Shown one piece after another: positions 36,248-47,533 of a stretch of DNA of 64,000 nt. How positions within the stretch are numbered: the first letter of the stretch is position 1; the number at the start of each line of letters is the position of its first letter. The notes beneath the pieces are model-generated. The model was given only the letters and a program-made list of their open reading frames with translations, was not told the DNA's origin and did no database searches. Source of the stretch: Mesorhizobium sp. 131-2-1 (GTDB taxonomy: Bacteria; Pseudomonadota; Alphaproteobacteria; Rhizobiales; Rhizobiaceae); assembly GCF_016756535.1 (NCBI RefSeq), contig NZ_AP023247.1, positions 2,852,501 to 2,916,500 on the forward strand, read 5' to 3'. The position numbers and the translations under genes are program-made.

Positions 36248-37438
36248 ATGGCTGAATCCTCCGTCCGCAACTTCAACATCAACTTCGGACCGCAACATCC
36301 AGCGGCGCATGGCGTTTTGCGCCTGGTGCTGGAATTGGACGGCGAGGTGGTCGACCGCGTCGATCCGCATATCGGACTGCTGCATCGCGGCACCGAAAAG
36401 CTGATCGAGGCCAAGACCTACCTGCAGGCGGTGCCTTATCTCGACCGACTCGACTATTGCGCGCCGATGAACCAGGAGCACGCCTTCGCGCTCGCCGCCG
36501 AACGGCTGCTCGGCATCGAGGTGCCGAAGCGCGGCCAGCTGATCCGCGTGCTCTATTCCGAGATCGGCCGCATCATGTCGCACATCCTCAATGTGACGAC
36601 GCAGGCGATGGACGTCGGCGCGCTGACGCCGCCGCTGTGGGGCTTCGTCGAGCGCGAAAAGCTGATGGTGTTCTACGAGCGCGCTTCGGGCTCGCGCATG
36701 CATGCGGCCTATTTCCGCCCCGGCGGCGTCCACCAGGACCTGCCGCAGAAGCTGGTCGAAGACATCGGCAAGTGGATCGATCCGTTCCTGAAGTCGATCG
36801 ACGACCTCGACGCGCTGCTCACCCCCAACCGCATCTTCAAGCAGCGCAATGTCGATATCGGCACCGTGTCGCTGGCCGATGCCTGGGCCTGGGGTTTTTC
36901 GGGCGTGATGGTGCGCGGCTCTGGTGCTGCCTGGGACCTGCGCAAATCGCAGCCCTATGAATGCTATTCCGAGATGGATTTCGACATCCCGATCGGCAAG
37001 AACGGCGACTGCTACGACCGCTACCTCGTGCGCATGGAAGAGATGCGCCAATCGGCGAAGATCATGCGCCAGTGCGTCGATCTCTTGCTCGGCAAGGAAA
37101 GCACGGGACCGGTGTCGAACCTCGACGGCAAGGTGGTGCCGCCGAAGCGCGCGGCGATGAAGCGCTCGATGGAAGCGCTGATCCATCACTTCAAGCTCTA
37201 CACCGAAGGCTACCGCGTGCCGGCCGGCGAGGTCTACGCCGCCGTCGAGGCGCCCAAGGGCGAGTTCGGCGTCTATCTGGTCTCCGACGGCACCAACAAG
37301 CCTTACCGCTGCAAGCTGCGTGCGCCCGGCTTCGCGCATCTGCAGGCCATGGATTTCCTGTGCCGCGGCCACATGCTGGCCGACGTCACCGCCGTGCTTG
37401 GCTCCCTCGACATCGTGTTTGGTGAGGTCGATCGCTAA
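36248..37438 (+). CDS. nuoD: NADH-quinone oxidoreductase subunit D
   Basis: The protein has 396 residues and is the 49-kDa subunit that forms the quinone-binding pocket with NuoB. The signatures are [20 protein letters not shown] with the His at the quinone head-group site, [14 protein letters not shown], and [20 protein letters not shown]. It starts with GAGG upstream, 9 bp past nuoC. Its TAA stop is directly followed by the ATG of nuoE with no gap. Confidence 0.97.
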   Translation: MAESSVRNFNINFGPQHPAAHGVLRLVLELDGEVVDRVDPHIGLLHRGTEKLIEAKTYLQAVPYLDRLDYCAPMNQEHAFALAAERLLGIEVPKRGQLIRVLYSEIGRIMSHILNVTTQAMDVGALTPPLWGFVEREKLMVFYERASGSRMHAAYFRPGGVHQDLPQKLVEDIGKWIDPFLKSIDDLDALLTPNRIFKQRNVDIGTVSLADAWAWGFSGVMVRGSGAAWDLRKSQPYECYSEMDFDIPIGKNGDCYDRYLVRMEEMRQSAKIMRQCVDLLLGKESTGPVSNLDGKVVPPKRAAMKRSMEALIHHFKLYTEGYRVPAGEVYAAVEAPKGEFGVYLVSDGTNKPYRCKLRAPGFAHLQAMDFLCRGHMLADVTAVLGSLDIVFGEVDR

Positions 37439-38716
37439 ATGTCAGTCCGCCGTCTCGCAGATGCCAGCGTCCAGCCAGCCTCCTTCGCCTTTAACAGGGC
37501 GAATACGGCGGCGGCCAAGCAGTGGATCAAGAAATATCCGAAGGGCCGCGAGCAGTCGGCGATCATCCCGCTGCTGATGTTGGCGCAGGAGCAGGAAGGC
37601 TGGGTCACCAAGGCGGCGATCGAGACGATCTCCGACATGCTCGGCATGCCGCGAATCCGCGGGCTCGAGGTCGCGACCTTCTACACGCAGTACCAGCTCA
37701 ATCCGGTCGGCACCCGCGCGCATATCCAGGTCTGCGGCACCACGCCCTGCATGCTGCGCGGCTCGGAAGCGCTGATGGATGTCTGCCGCTCCAAGATCCA
37801 CCATGACCAGTTCCACACCAACGACAAGGGCACGCTGTCGTGGGAGGAGGTCGAATGCCTTGGCGCCTGCGTCAACGCGCCGATGGTGATGATCTTCAAA
37901 GACACGTTCGAGGACCTGACGCCGGAGCGGCTGGCCGAGATCATCGATCTTTACGAGGCCGGCAAGGGCGCCTCCGTGGCGCCTGGCCCGCAGAACGGCC
38001 GCACCGGCTCGGAGCCGGCTTCCGGCCTGACGACGCTGAAGAGCGAAAAGGCGATCCTTAAGTCGACGCGCGAGAAGGAAGCCAAGGCTGCGGCCAAGGC
38101 CGCCAAGGCCGCGCCGGATGCGATAATCGCGGCGCCCGTGCCGGCGCCGGCTCCTCCCGTGGCGCCGTCGAAGGCCAGCAAGCCGACGACCGATGCGCTC
38201 GAGACCAGCCCGGCACTGAAAACACCGTCGCCGGTCAAAGTCGCCCCTGCGGTGGAAAAGGCGGCGAGCGTCTCCGCGCCGCGGCATTCGGCCGTCAATG
38301 CCAACAAGGCCGCGCCGGAAGTCGAGGGTATCTCGAAGCAGCGCAGCGGTCCGAGGGCCAAGGCCGAGCCGGCTCCCGCCTTCAAGGCGCCGGAAGCCAA
38401 GACACCAGCCGCCAAGCCGGCAAAGCCTTCGCTCGAGGACAAGAACCGCCCGGCCGGCATCGACAAGCCGGCGCTGGTCGACGACCTCAAGCTGATCTCC
38501 GGCGTCGGTCCGAAGATCGAGGGCACGCTGCATTCGCTGGGCATCTTCACCTTCGCGCAGGTCGCGTCGTGGAAGAAGGCCGAGCGCGAGTGGGTGGACG
38601 CCTATCTCTCCTTCCATGGCCGCATCGAGCGCGACGACTGGGTCAAGCAGGCCAAGGCGCTCGCCAAGGGCGGGGTCGCCGAATACATCCGCGTCTTCGG
38701 CAAGAAGCCGGTCTGA
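37439..38716 (+). CDS. nuoE: NADH-quinone oxidoreductase subunit E with long C-terminal extension
   Basis: The protein has 425 residues, against about 160-240 for most NuoE. Residues 1-180 are the thioredoxin-like [2Fe-2S] domain, with ligands Cys99, Cys104, Cys140 and Cys144 (CGTTPC and CLGAC), as in the 24-kDa subunit that holds cluster N1a. Residues about 185-345 are Ala/Pro/Lys-rich and probably disordered. Residues 345-425 form a helix-hairpin-helix-type domain ([20 protein letters not shown]), closely similar to the C-terminus of the protein encoded at 40108. The gene abuts nuoD. The function of the extension is unknown. Confidence 0.95.
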   Translation: MSVRRLADASVQPASFAFNRANTAAAKQWIKKYPKGREQSAIIPLLMLAQEQEGWVTKAAIETISDMLGMPRIRGLEVATFYTQYQLNPVGTRAHIQVCGTTPCMLRGSEALMDVCRSKIHHDQFHTNDKGTLSWEEVECLGACVNAPMVMIFKDTFEDLTPERLAEIIDLYEAGKGASVAPGPQNGRTGSEPASGLTTLKSEKAILKSTREKEAKAAAKAAKAAPDAIIAAPVPAPAPPVAPSKASKPTTDALETSPALKTPSPVKVAPAVEKAASVSAPRHSAVNANKAAPEVEGISKQRSGPRAKAEPAPAFKAPEAKTPAAKPAKPSLEDKNRPAGIDKPALVDDLKLISGVGPKIEGTLHSLGIFTFAQVASWKKAEREWVDAYLSFHGRIERDDWVKQAKALAKGGVAEYIRVFGKKPV

Positions 38717-38726
38717 GGGACGAACA

Positions 38727-40031
38727 ATGCTTCAGGACAAAGACCGCATCTTCACCAACATCTACGGCCTGTTCGACAAGTCGCTCGCCGGGGCGATGGC
38801 GCGCGGCGCCTGGGACAACACGCCAGGCATCGTCGCCAAGGGGCGCGACTGGATCGTCAACGAGATGAAGGCGTCGGGGCTGCGCGGCCGCGGCGGCGCC
38901 GGCTTCCCGACCGGTCTGAAATGGTCGTTCATGCCCAAGCAGAGCGACGGCCGGCCGAGCTATCTGGTCATCAACGCCGACGAATCCGAGCCCGGCACTT
39001 GCAAGGACCGCGACATCCTGCGCAACGACCCGCACACGCTGGTCGAAGGCGCGCTGCTCGCCGGCTTCGCCATGGGCGCGATCGCCGCCTACATCTACGT
39101 GCGCGGCGAGTTCATCCGCGAGCGCGAGGCGCTGCAGCGGGCCATCGACGAGGCCTACGAGGCCAAGCTGATCGGCAAGAACAACACGTCCGGCTACGAC
39201 TTCGACGTCTACATGCATCATGGCGCCGGCGCCTATATCTGCGGCGAGGAGACGGCGCTGCTCGAAAGCCTGGAAGGCAAGAAGGGCCAGCCGCGGCTGA
39301 AGCCGCCGTTCCCGGCCAATGTCGGCCTCTATGGCTGCCCGACGACGGTCAACAACGTCGAGTCGATCGCGGTCGCGCCGACCATTCTGCGGCGCGGTGC
39401 TGCCTGGTTCTCGTCCTTCGGCCGGCCGAACAATGTCGGCACCAAGCTGTTCTGCGTCTCCGGCCACGTCAACAATCCGTGCACCGTCGAAGAGGCGATG
39501 TCGATCCCATTCCGCGAACTGATCGACACGCATTGCGGCGGCATCCGTGGCGGCTGGGACAATCTGTTGGCGGTCATTCCGGGCGGCGCTTCGGTGCCGC
39601 TGGTGCCGGCCGAGCAGATCATCGACACGCCGATGGATTTCGACGCGCTGCGCGACCTGAAATCGGGCCTCGGCACGGCGGCTGTCATCGTCATGGACAA
39701 GTCGACCGATATCGTGAAGGCGATCGCCAGGCTTTCCTACTTCTACAAGCACGAAAGCTGCGGCCAATGCACGCCGTGCCGCGAAGGCACCGGCTGGATG
39801 TGGCGGGTTATGGAGCGGCTGGTGCGCGGCGAGGCGCAGAAGCGCGAGATCGACATGCTGCTCGACGTCACCAAGCAGGTCGAGGGGCACACGATCTGCG
39901 CGCTGGGCGACGCGGCGGCATGGCCGATCCAGGGCCTGATGCGGCATTTCCGCGGCGAGGTGGAGCGCCGCATCGATGAGTTTTCGCGCAACGCGCACCG
40001 GGTGGAGCCGGTGATGGTGGCGGCGGAATAA
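38727..40031 (+). CDS. nuoF: NADH-quinone oxidoreductase subunit F
   Basis: The protein has 434 residues and is the 51-kDa NADH-oxidising subunit, with FMN and cluster N3. The nucleotide and flavin sites are [13 protein letters not shown] and [19 protein letters not shown]; the cluster ligands are [15 protein letters not shown] plus the downstream Cys in [16 protein letters not shown] 38727 has GGGACGAACA before it, 10 bp after nuoE. Confidence 0.97.
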   Translation: MLQDKDRIFTNIYGLFDKSLAGAMARGAWDNTPGIVAKGRDWIVNEMKASGLRGRGGAGFPTGLKWSFMPKQSDGRPSYLVINADESEPGTCKDRDILRNDPHTLVEGALLAGFAMGAIAAYIYVRGEFIREREALQRAIDEAYEAKLIGKNNTSGYDFDVYMHHGAGAYICGEETALLESLEGKKGQPRLKPPFPANVGLYGCPTTVNNVESIAVAPTILRRGAAWFSSFGRPNNVGTKLFCVSGHVNNPCTVEEAMSIPFRELIDTHCGGIRGGWDNLLAVIPGGASVPLVPAEQIIDTPMDFDALRDLKSGLGTAAVIVMDKSTDIVKAIARLSYFYKHESCGQCTPCREGTGWMWRVMERLVRGEAQKREIDMLLDVTKQVEGHTICALGDAAAWPIQGLMRHFRGEVERRIDEFSRNAHRVEPVMVAAE

Positions 40032-40107
40032 GGTTGGAATTGCGGGCGAAAGCCCGGCGACAGGAATAGCGGGCGGGGCATACGAAGAAACGACCAGGAG
40101 ACACTCG

Positions 40108-40803
40108 ATGGCGCTGTATTCGATACCCTATGCACTGATACCCGACATGGACCAGTTGGAGAAGATGAACCAGGATCTGACCAGGATGATGCCGAAGGAG
40201 ATGGCCAGCGCCGTCAATCTCCTGGCGCACCCTGTCGCCGGTGTCGCCGCCATGTCGGCGATCAGCATCGGGCTGGCCAATCATGCCCTCGGCGTCTGGC
40301 TGGGCGCGCTTTCCGGCGCGACCGAGGCCTCGCAGCGGCTGTTCCAGCCGATCGTCGACGATTTCGAGGCCAGGAGCGAAGAGCTGGAGCAAGCCCAGAA
40401 GACCTCGTCCAAGGCACGCAAGGCGACAAAGACGCTGATCGCCGAGGCGCAGACCTTCGCCAGGGATGTGACCGACATTGCCCAGGCAGCCGTCGAAAAG
40501 GCGCAGGACACCACCGGCGCCGACACTGTCGCAAGCAGTGCTGCGACCGGGCTGATGCCGGAGGATTTCAGGCAGCCCAAGGCCATGGACCGGCCGACGG
40601 AGCCGGCTGATCTCAAGGCGATCTCGGGCATCGGCCCGAAGCTGGAGAAGGTGCTGAACGGCCTCGGCGTCTGGACATACGGCCAGATCGCTGCCTGGAC
40701 GGCGGAAGAGATCGCCTGGGTCGAGGACTATCTGTCGCTCGCCGGCCGCATCGGCCGCGACGACTGGACCGGCCAGGCAACGGCACTGGCCGCCAAGGGT
40801 TGA
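40108..40803 (+). CDS. Helix-hairpin-helix protein within the nuo operon
   Basis: The protein has 231 residues and no usual complex I subunit name. Residues about 35-70 contain a hydrophobic stretch (AGVAAMSAISIGLANHALGVWL); residues 75-150 are long amphipathic helices with phasin-like look (EELEQAQKTSSKARKATKTL); residues 168-231 are a domain beginning DLKAISGIGPKLEKVLNGLG that is nearly the same as the NuoE C-terminal domain. It lies 76 bp after nuoF and 75 bp before nuoG, on the same strand, so it is in the operon. A structural or assembly role for complex I is likely but unproven. Confidence 0.75.
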   Translation: MALYSIPYALIPDMDQLEKMNQDLTRMMPKEMASAVNLLAHPVAGVAAMSAISIGLANHALGVWLGALSGATEASQRLFQPIVDDFEARSEELEQAQKTSSKARKATKTLIAEAQTFARDVTDIAQAAVEKAQDTTGADTVASSAATGLMPEDFRQPKAMDRPTEPADLKAISGIGPKLEKVLNGLGVWTYGQIAAWTAEEIAWVEDYLSLAGRIGRDDWTGQATALAAKG

Positions 40804-40878
40804 AATTCAATGCCGGGCGCGGTTTTGGTCGCGCCGGGAAATCGGGATTGCGGGACGTCCGCAGAGGTTTGAGGCGAG

Positions 40879-42960
40879 ATGGCAAAGCTCAAGGTCGACG
40901 GGAAAGAGATCACTGTACCCGACCACTACACGCTGCTGCAGGCGGCCGAGGATGCCGGCGCGGAAGTGCCGCGCTTCTGCTTCCATGAGCGGCTGTCGAT
41001 CGCCGGCAACTGCCGCATGTGCCTGATCGAGGTTAAGGGCGGCCCGCCCAAGCCACAGGCCTCCTGCGCCATGGGCGTGCGCGACCTGCGCCCCGGACCG
41101 AACGGCGAGCCGCCGGAAATCTTCACCAACACGCCGATGGTCAAGAAGGCGCGCGAAGGCGTGATGGAATTCCTGCTGATCAACCATCCGCTGGATTGCC
41201 CGATCTGCGACCAGGGCGGCGAATGCGACCTGCAGGACCAGGCGATGGCCTTCGGCGTCGATTCCTCGCGCTATCACGAAAACAAGCGCGCGGTGGAGGA
41301 CAAGTATATCGGGCCGCTGGTGAAGACGGTGATGAACCGCTGCATCCACTGCACGCGCTGCGTCCGCTTCACCACCGAGGTCGCCGGCATTTCCGAGCTC
41401 GGCCTGATCGGTCGTGGCGAGGATGCCGAGATCACCACTTATCTCGAACAGGCGATGACCTCGGAATTGCAGGGCAATGTCATCGACCTCTGCCCGGTCG
41501 GAGCGCTGACCTCCAAGCCCTTCGCTTTCCAGGCACGCCCGTGGGAGCTGACCAAGACCGAATCGATCGACGTCATGGACGCGGTCGGCTCGGCGATCCG
41601 CGTCGATTCCAGGGGCCGCGAGGTGATGCGCATCCTGCCGCGCGTCAACGAGGCGGTGAACGAGGAATGGATCTCGGACAAGACCCGGTTCATCTGGGAC
41701 GGCCTGCGCACGCAGCGCCTCGACCGCCCCTATGTGCGTAAAGACGGCAAGCTCGTGCCGGCAAGCTGGGCGGAAGCCTTCGCGGCGATCAAGGACGAAG
41801 TGTCGAAGACCACGCCCGAGCGGATCGGCGCGATCGCCGGCGATCTCGCAGCGGTCGAGGAAATCTATGCGCTGAAGCTCCTGATGGCCGCGCTCGGCTC
41901 GAAGAACGTCGACTGCCGCCAGGATGGCGCCGCGCTCGATCCTTCACTCGGCCGCGCCAGCTATATCTTCAACCCGACCATCGAGGGCATCGAACAGGCT
42001 GACGCGGTGCTGATCATCGGCGCCAATCCGCGTTTCGAGGCCTCGGTGCTCAACGCCCGTATCCGCAAGCGCTGGCGCGTCGGCAACCTGCCGGTCGGCG
42101 TCATCGGCGAGATCGGCGACACGCGCTACGACTACGAGCAGATCGGCGCCGGTCCGGAATCGCTGAAGGACCTGGCTGACGGCAACGGTAAGTTCTTCCA
42201 GGTGCTGAAGAACGCGACGCACCCGCTGATCATTATCGGCCAGGGCGCGCTGGCGCGGGCCGATGGTGCGGCCGTGCTCGGCCAGGCGGCCAAGCTGGCC
42301 GCCGCGGTCAATGCCGCCCGTGCCGACTGGAACGGTTTTGCCGTGCTCCACAATGCGGCGGGCCGCGTCGGCGGTCTTGACCTCGGCTTCGTGCCGGGCG
42401 AGGGCGGCAAGAGCGTCGTCGGCATGCTCGGCGAGACGGATCTTTTGTTCCTGCTCGGCGCCGACGAGATCGACATGGCCAAGACCGGCGGGGCTTTCAT
42501 CGTCTATATCGGCACGCATGGCGACGCCGGCGCGCACCGCGCCAACGTCATCCTGCCGGCCGCTGCTTACACGGAAAAGTCCGGCACCTACGTCAACACG
42601 GAAGGTCGCGTGCAGCAGACCAATCGCGCCGGTTTCGCGCCGGGCGACGCGCGCGAGGACTGGGCGATCCTCAGGGCATTGTCGGATGTGCTCGGCAAGA
42701 AGCTGCCGTTCGATTCACTTCCGCAACTGCGCGCCAAGCTCTATGGCGAGTATCCGCATCTCGCCCGCATCGACCAGGTTCTGGCTGGCAGCGCCGACGA
42801 CGTCGCCAAGGCGGCGAAGCTCGGTGGCCGGCTGAACAAGGGCACCTTCACCTCGCCGGTGAAGGATTTCTACCTGACCAACCCGATCGCGCGGGCCTCT
42901 GCCGTGATGGCGGAATGCTCGGCGCTGGCCAAGAGCGGCTTCAAGCAGGCGGCGGAATAA
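40879..42960 (+). CDS. nuoG: NADH-quinone oxidoreductase subunit G
   Basis: The protein has 693 residues and is the 75-kDa subunit. The N-terminal ferredoxin domain has [15 protein letters not shown] ([2Fe-2S] N1b), then the His/Cys cluster region [17 protein letters not shown] (N5), and [16 protein letters not shown] (N4). The rest is a molybdopterin oxidoreductase-like domain without the cofactor. Its length is like that of the mitochondrial type (about 690-700), shorter than E. coli NuoG. The gene starts 75 bp after the helix-hairpin-helix gene, with GAGGCGAG before the ATG. Confidence 0.97.
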   Translation: MAKLKVDGKEITVPDHYTLLQAAEDAGAEVPRFCFHERLSIAGNCRMCLIEVKGGPPKPQASCAMGVRDLRPGPNGEPPEIFTNTPMVKKAREGVMEFLLINHPLDCPICDQGGECDLQDQAMAFGVDSSRYHENKRAVEDKYIGPLVKTVMNRCIHCTRCVRFTTEVAGISELGLIGRGEDAEITTYLEQAMTSELQGNVIDLCPVGALTSKPFAFQARPWELTKTESIDVMDAVGSAIRVDSRGREVMRILPRVNEAVNEEWISDKTRFIWDGLRTQRLDRPYVRKDGKLVPASWAEAFAAIKDEVSKTTPERIGAIAGDLAAVEEIYALKLLMAALGSKNVDCRQDGAALDPSLGRASYIFNPTIEGIEQADAVLIIGANPRFEASVLNARIRKRWRVGNLPVGVIGEIGDTRYDYEQIGAGPESLKDLADGNGKFFQVLKNATHPLIIIGQGALARADGAAVLGQAAKLAAAVNAARADWNGFAVLHNAAGRVGGLDLGFVPGEGGKSVVGMLGETDLLFLLGADEIDMAKTGGAFIVYIGTHGDAGAHRANVILPAAAYTEKSGTYVNTEGRVQQTNRAGFAPGDAREDWAILRALSDVLGKKLPFDSLPQLRAKLYGEYPHLARIDQVLAGSADDVAKAAKLGGRLNKGTFTSPVKDFYLTNPIARASAVMAECSALAKSGFKQAAE

Positions 42961-42962
42961 GC

Positions 42963-44006
42963 ATGGAAACCTTCTTCTCCTTCTACGTGCTGCCGGCGCT
43001 GATTATCCTGCTGAAGTCGGTCGTGCTGATCGTCGTGCTCTTGATCTTCGTCGCCTACATCCTCTACGCCGACCGCAAGATCTGGGCGGCGGTGCAGTTG
43101 CGCCGCGGCCCGAACGTGGTTGGCCCCTGGGGCACGCTGCAGGCTTTCGCCGATCTATTGAAATTCGTCTTCAAGGAGCCGGTGATCCCGTCCGGCGCCA
43201 ACAAGGGCGTCTTCCTGCTGGCGCCACTTGTGTCGGCTGTGCTGGCGATTTCCGCCTGGGCGGTCATTCCGGTCAACCAGGGCTGGGCGATCGCCAACGT
43301 CAATGTCGGCATCCTTTATGTCTTCGCCATCTCCTCGCTCGAGGTCTATGGCGTGATCATGGGCGGCTGGGCGTCCAATTCGAAATATCCGTTCCTCGGC
43401 GCGCTGCGCTCCGCCGCGCAGATGGTGTCCTACGAAGTCTCGATCGGCTTCGTCATCGTCACCGTGCTGCTCTGCGTCGGCTCGCTCAACCTGTCCGACA
43501 TCGTCATGTCGCAGCATGATGGGCTGGGCACGCGGCTCGGCCTGCCCAACACCTTCCTCGACTGGCACTGGCTGTCGCTGTTCCCGATGTTCGTCATCTT
43601 CTTCATCTCGGCGCTGGCCGAGACGAACCGGCCGCCCTTCGATCTGGTGGAGGCCGAATCGGAACTGGTCGCCGGCCACATGGTCGAATATTCGTCGACG
43701 CCGTTCCTGCTCTTCTTCCTTGGCGAATATGTCGCCATCGTCCTGATGTGCGCGCTGGCGACCATCCTGTTCCTGGGCGGCTGGCTGCCTCCGTTCGACT
43801 TCGCCCCCTTCACCTGGGTGCCGGGGCTGATCTGGTTCGTGCTCAAGGTCTGCCTGGTGTTCTTCGGCATTTCCATGGTCAAGGCGTTCGTGCCGCGCTA
43901 CCGGTACGACCAGCTCATGCGGCTGGGCTGGAAGGTCTTCCTGCCGATCTCGCTGTTCATGGTCATCGCCACCGCCGCCTTCCTCAAGCTCACGGGATTT
44001 GCGTGA
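42963..44006 (+). CDS. nuoH: NADH-quinone oxidoreductase subunit H
   Basis: The protein has 347 residues and about eight membrane helices; it links the hydrophilic and membrane arms and forms the quinone entry. Signatures are [20 protein letters not shown] near the N-terminus and [20 protein letters not shown] in the middle. ATG 42963 lies 2 bp after the nuoG stop. The last base of its TGA is the first of the nuoI ATG. Confidence 0.97.
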   Translation: METFFSFYVLPALIILLKSVVLIVVLLIFVAYILYADRKIWAAVQLRRGPNVVGPWGTLQAFADLLKFVFKEPVIPSGANKGVFLLAPLVSAVLAISAWAVIPVNQGWAIANVNVGILYVFAISSLEVYGVIMGGWASNSKYPFLGALRSAAQMVSYEVSIGFVIVTVLLCVGSLNLSDIVMSQHDGLGTRLGLPNTFLDWHWLSLFPMFVIFFISALAETNRPPFDLVEAESELVAGHMVEYSSTPFLLFFLGEYVAIVLMCALATILFLGGWLPPFDFAPFTWVPGLIWFVLKVCLVFFGISMVKAFVPRYRYDQLMRLGWKVFLPISLFMVIATAAFLKLTGFA

Positions 44007-44497
44007 TGTCCGCTCTTACCCAAGCCGCAAAAGCGCTGCTGCTGAAGGATTTCGTCAGCGCCTTCTTCCTGTCGATGCGCCAGTTCTTCGCGCCGAAGGA
44101 GACGATCAACTATCCGCACGAGAAGGGGCCGATCAGCCCGCGCTTCCGCGGCGAGCATGCGCTGCGCCGCTATCCGAACGGCGAGGAGCGCTGCATCGCC
44201 TGCAAGCTGTGCGAGGCGATCTGCCCGGCGCAGGCCATCACCATCGAGGCAGGCCCGCGCCGCAACGACGGCACGCGCCGCACCGTGCGCTACGACATCG
44301 ACATGGTGAAGTGCATCTATTGCGGCTTCTGCCAGGAAGCCTGCCCGGTCGACGCCATCGTCGAGGGGCCAAATTTCGAATTCGCGACGGAGACGCGCGA
44401 GGAGCTCTACTACGACAAGGACAGGCTCTTGGCGAACGGCGATCGCTGGGAACGCGAGCTGGCGCGCAACATCGCGCTGGATGCGCCCTATCGCTGA
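44006..44497 (+). CDS. nuoI: NADH-quinone oxidoreductase subunit I
   Basis: The protein has 163 residues and carries clusters N6a and N6b between NuoG and NuoB. Two ferredoxin motifs are seen: [20 protein letters not shown] and [20 protein letters not shown]. It overlaps nuoH by 1 nt. The 121-bp gap to nuoJ is the largest in the second half of the operon. Confidence 0.97.
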   Translation: MSALTQAAKALLLKDFVSAFFLSMRQFFAPKETINYPHEKGPISPRFRGEHALRRYPNGEERCIACKLCEAICPAQAITIEAGPRRNDGTRRTVRYDIDMVKCIYCGFCQEACPVDAIVEGPNFEFATETREELYYDKDRLLANGDRWERELARNIALDAPYR

Positions 44498-44618
44498 CAT
44501 TTGACGCATGGACGGGGCGAGGGGCCTCGTCTAAGGAACACGCAACTTGCCGGCCGGAGGCGGCGGCAGATATCGAACAGGACGAACGCCTGTTTGGACA
44601 GGAACCCGGGGGAACCCC

Positions 44619-45239
44619 ATGCTGAGTGGACTAGAGGCGGCTTTCTTCTACCTCTTCGCCTTTGTCGCGGTGGCGTCGGCCTTCATGGTCATTTCGGCGC
44701 GCAACCCCGTGCATTCGGTGCTGTTCCTGATCCTGACCTTCTTCAACGCCGCCGGCCTGTTCATGCTGACCGGCGCCGAGTTCCTGGCGATGATCCTGCT
44801 CGTCGTCTATGTCGGCGCGGTCATGGTGCTGTTCTTGTTCGTCGTCATGATGCTCGACGTCGACTTTGCCGAGATGAAGGAAGGCGCGCTGCAATACGCG
44901 CCGATCGGCGCGCTGGTCGGGCTGATCCTGGCGGCGGAGCTGATCGTCGTGCTCGGGGGCTACAGTTTCGCGCCGCAGCTGGCCTCGACGGTGGCCAAGC
45001 CCATTCCGGATCTCGCCCAGCGCACCAACACGGCCGCGCTCGGCGACATCCTCTACACGGACTACCTCTACTACTTCCAGATCGCCGGCCTGGTGCTTCT
45101 GGTCGCCATGATCGGCGCCATCGTGCTGACGCTGCGCCACAAGCCGGGCGTCAAGCGTCAGTCGATCGCAGCCCAGGTCGGCCGCACGCCGGCGACGGGC
45201 ATGGAAATCCGCAAGGTCAAATCGGGCGAGGGCATCTGA
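44619..45239 (+). CDS. nuoJ: NADH-quinone oxidoreductase subunit J
   Basis: The protein has 206 residues and five predicted membrane helices; it is part of the membrane arm. The block [20 protein letters not shown] and [20 protein letters not shown] (pi-bulge helix TM3) is typical. ATG 44619 follows GGGGGAAC. Its last codon is 1 bp before nuoK. Confidence 0.95.
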   Translation: MLSGLEAAFFYLFAFVAVASAFMVISARNPVHSVLFLILTFFNAAGLFMLTGAEFLAMILLVVYVGAVMVLFLFVVMMLDVDFAEMKEGALQYAPIGALVGLILAAELIVVLGGYSFAPQLASTVAKPIPDLAQRTNTAALGDILYTDYLYYFQIAGLVLLVAMIGAIVLTLRHKPGVKRQSIAAQVGRTPATGMEIRKVKSGEGI

Positions 45240-45240
45240 G

Positions 45241-45549
45241 ATGGTCGTCGGCATCGCGCACTACCTCACCGTATCGGCGATTCTGTTCACGCTCGGCGTG
45301 TTCGGCATCTTTTTGAATCGCAAGAACATCATCGTCATCCTGATGTCGGTCGAACTGATCCTGCTTGCGGTCAACATCAATTTCGTCGCCTTCTCGGCGG
45401 CGCTCGGCGATCTCGTCGGACAGGTGTTCGCGCTGTTCGTGCTGACGGTCGCCGCGGCCGAGGCCGCGATCGGTCTTGCCATTCTCGTCGTCTTCTTCCG
45501 CAACCGCGGCTCGATCGCGGTCGAAGACGTCAACATGATGAAGGGTTGA
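45241..45549 (+). CDS. nuoK: NADH-quinone oxidoreductase subunit K
   Basis: The protein has 102 residues and three helices. The two buried glutamates of the proton path are in [15 protein letters not shown] and [16 protein letters not shown]. It follows nuoJ by 1 bp (TGAG-ATG) and precedes nuoL by 10 bp. Confidence 0.96.
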   Translation: MVVGIAHYLTVSAILFTLGVFGIFLNRKNIIVILMSVELILLAVNINFVAFSAALGDLVGQVFALFVLTVAAAEAAIGLAILVVFFRNRGSIAVEDVNMMKG

Positions 45550-45559
45550 CGGGGCAGTC

Positions 45560-47533
45560 ATGTATCAAGCGATCGTCTTCCTTCCGCTGCTCGGCTTCCT
45601 GATCGTCGGCCTGTTCGGCACGTCGCTCGGCGCCAAGGCGTCCGAATACATCACCTCCGGCTTCCTGGTGATTTCGGCCGTGCTGTCGTGGATCGCCTTT
45701 TTCTCCGTCGGCTTCGGCGAGGGCGAGGTGTTCACCGTGCCGGTGCTGCGCTGGATCCAGTCGGGCGGGCTCGACGCGTCGTGGGCGCTGAGGATCGACA
45801 CGCTGACGGTGGTGATGCTGGTCGTCGTCAACACCGTCTCGGCGCTGGTCCACATCTACTCGATCGGCTACATGCACCACGATCCGAACCGGCCGCGCTT
45901 CTTCGCCTATCTGTCGCTGTTCACCTTCGCCATGCTGATGCTGGTGACGGCCGACAATCTGGTGCAGATGTTCTTCGGCTGGGAAGGCGTCGGTCTGGCC
46001 TCCTACCTGCTGATCGGCTTCTGGTACAAGAAGCCGTCGGCCAATGCCGCGGCGATCAAGGCCTTCGTCGTCAACCGCGTCGGCGATTTCGGCTTCGCGC
46101 TCGGCATCTTCGGCGTTTTCGTGCTGTTCGGCTCGGTCAATCTCGGCACCATCTTCGCCAATGCGGCGACCTTCATTCCGGCCGAAGGCGCGCCAGAGGG
46201 CGCCGCAGTGCTTACCTTCCTCGGCCATGCTCTGGACAAGCAGTCGGCGATGACCGTGGTCTGCCTGCTGCTCTTCATGGGCGCGATGGGCAAGTCGGCG
46301 CAGGTACCGCTGCACACCTGGCTGCCCGACGCCATGGAAGGCCCGACCCCGGTCTCGGCGCTGATCCATGCCGCCACCATGGTGACGGCTGGCGTGTTCA
46401 TGCTGGCGAGGCTCTCGCCGCTGTTCGAGCTGTCGCATTCGGCACTGACGGTCGTCACCTTCATCGGCGCCTTCACTGCCTTCTTCGCGGCCACCGTCGG
46501 CCTCGTCCAGAACGACATCAAGCGCGTCATCGCCTATTCGACCTGCTCGCAGCTCGGCTACATGTTCGTGGCGCTGGGTGTCGGCGCCTACGGCGCGGCG
46601 ATCTTCCATCTGTTCACGCACGCCTTCTTCAAGGCGCTGCTGTTCCTCGGCTCCGGCTCGGTCATCCACGCCGTCTCCGACGAGCAGGACATGCGCAACA
46701 TGGGCGGCCTCAGGACGCTCATTCCGAAGACCTACTGGATGATGGTGATCGGCACGCTGGCGCTGACCGGCGTCGGCATCCCGGTGACGGTCATCGGCAC
46801 CGCCGGCTTCTTCTCCAAGGACGCCATCATCGAAAGCGCCTTTGCCAGCCACAATCTGTTTGCCGGCACCGCCTTCGTGCTGCTGGTCGTCGCCGCGGCA
46901 TTCACCTCCTTCTACTCCTGGCGGCTGATCTTCATGACCTTCCATGGCGAGCCGCGCGCCAGCCACGAGGTCATGCACCATGTCCATGAATCGCCGCCGG
47001 TGATGCTGGTGCCGCTGTTCATCCTGGCGGCCGGCGCGCTGTTTGCCGGCATCATCTTCCATGGCGCCTTCATCGGCGAGGGCTATGCCGAGTTTTGGAA
47101 GGCGTCGCTGTTCACGCTGCCGGAAAACCACATCCTGCACGAGATCCACGAATTGCCGCTGTGGGTCGAACTGGCGCCGTTCATCGCCATGGTCATCGGC
47201 TTCGGCGTCGCCTGGAAATTCTATATCCGTTCGCCGGAATTGCCGGGCAGCGTCGCTGCCAACCATCGCCTGCTCTACGCCTTCCTGCTCAACAAGTGGT
47301 ATTTCGACGAGCTCTACGACTTCCTGTTCGTGCGGCCGGCGAAGCGCCTCGGCAGGTTCCTGTGGAAGACCGGCGACGGCGCCGTCATCGACGGGCTCGG
47401 GCCTGACGGGATTTCGGCGCGCGTCGTCGACGTCACCAACCGCGTCGTCAAGCTGCAGACCGGCTACCTCTACCACTACGCCTTCGCCATGCTGATCGGC
47501 GTTGCCGCACTCGTCACCTGGATGATGCTCTGA
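45560..47533 (+). CDS. nuoL: NADH-quinone oxidoreductase subunit L
   Basis: The protein has 657 residues with about 15-16 helices and is the distal antiporter-like proton-pumping subunit with the lateral helix. Signatures include [20 protein letters not shown] (Glu of the proton path), [20 protein letters not shown] and [20 protein letters not shown]. It ends 1 base into the nuoM start (TGATG). Confidence 0.97.
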   Translation: MYQAIVFLPLLGFLIVGLFGTSLGAKASEYITSGFLVISAVLSWIAFFSVGFGEGEVFTVPVLRWIQSGGLDASWALRIDTLTVVMLVVVNTVSALVHIYSIGYMHHDPNRPRFFAYLSLFTFAMLMLVTADNLVQMFFGWEGVGLASYLLIGFWYKKPSANAAAIKAFVVNRVGDFGFALGIFGVFVLFGSVNLGTIFANAATFIPAEGAPEGAAVLTFLGHALDKQSAMTVVCLLLFMGAMGKSAQVPLHTWLPDAMEGPTPVSALIHAATMVTAGVFMLARLSPLFELSHSALTVVTFIGAFTAFFAATVGLVQNDIKRVIAYSTCSQLGYMFVALGVGAYGAAIFHLFTHAFFKALLFLGSGSVIHAVSDEQDMRNMGGLRTLIPKTYWMMVIGTLALTGVGIPVTVIGTAGFFSKDAIIESAFASHNLFAGTAFVLLVVAAAFTSFYSWRLIFMTFHGEPRASHEVMHHVHESPPVMLVPLFILAAGALFAGIIFHGAFIGEGYAEFWKASLFTLPENHILHEIHELPLWVELAPFIAMVIGFGVAWKFYIRSPELPGSVAANHRLLYAFLLNKWYFDELYDFLFVRPAKRLGRFLWKTGDGAVIDGLGPDGISARVVDVTNRVVKLQTGYLYHYAFAMLIGVAALVTWMML

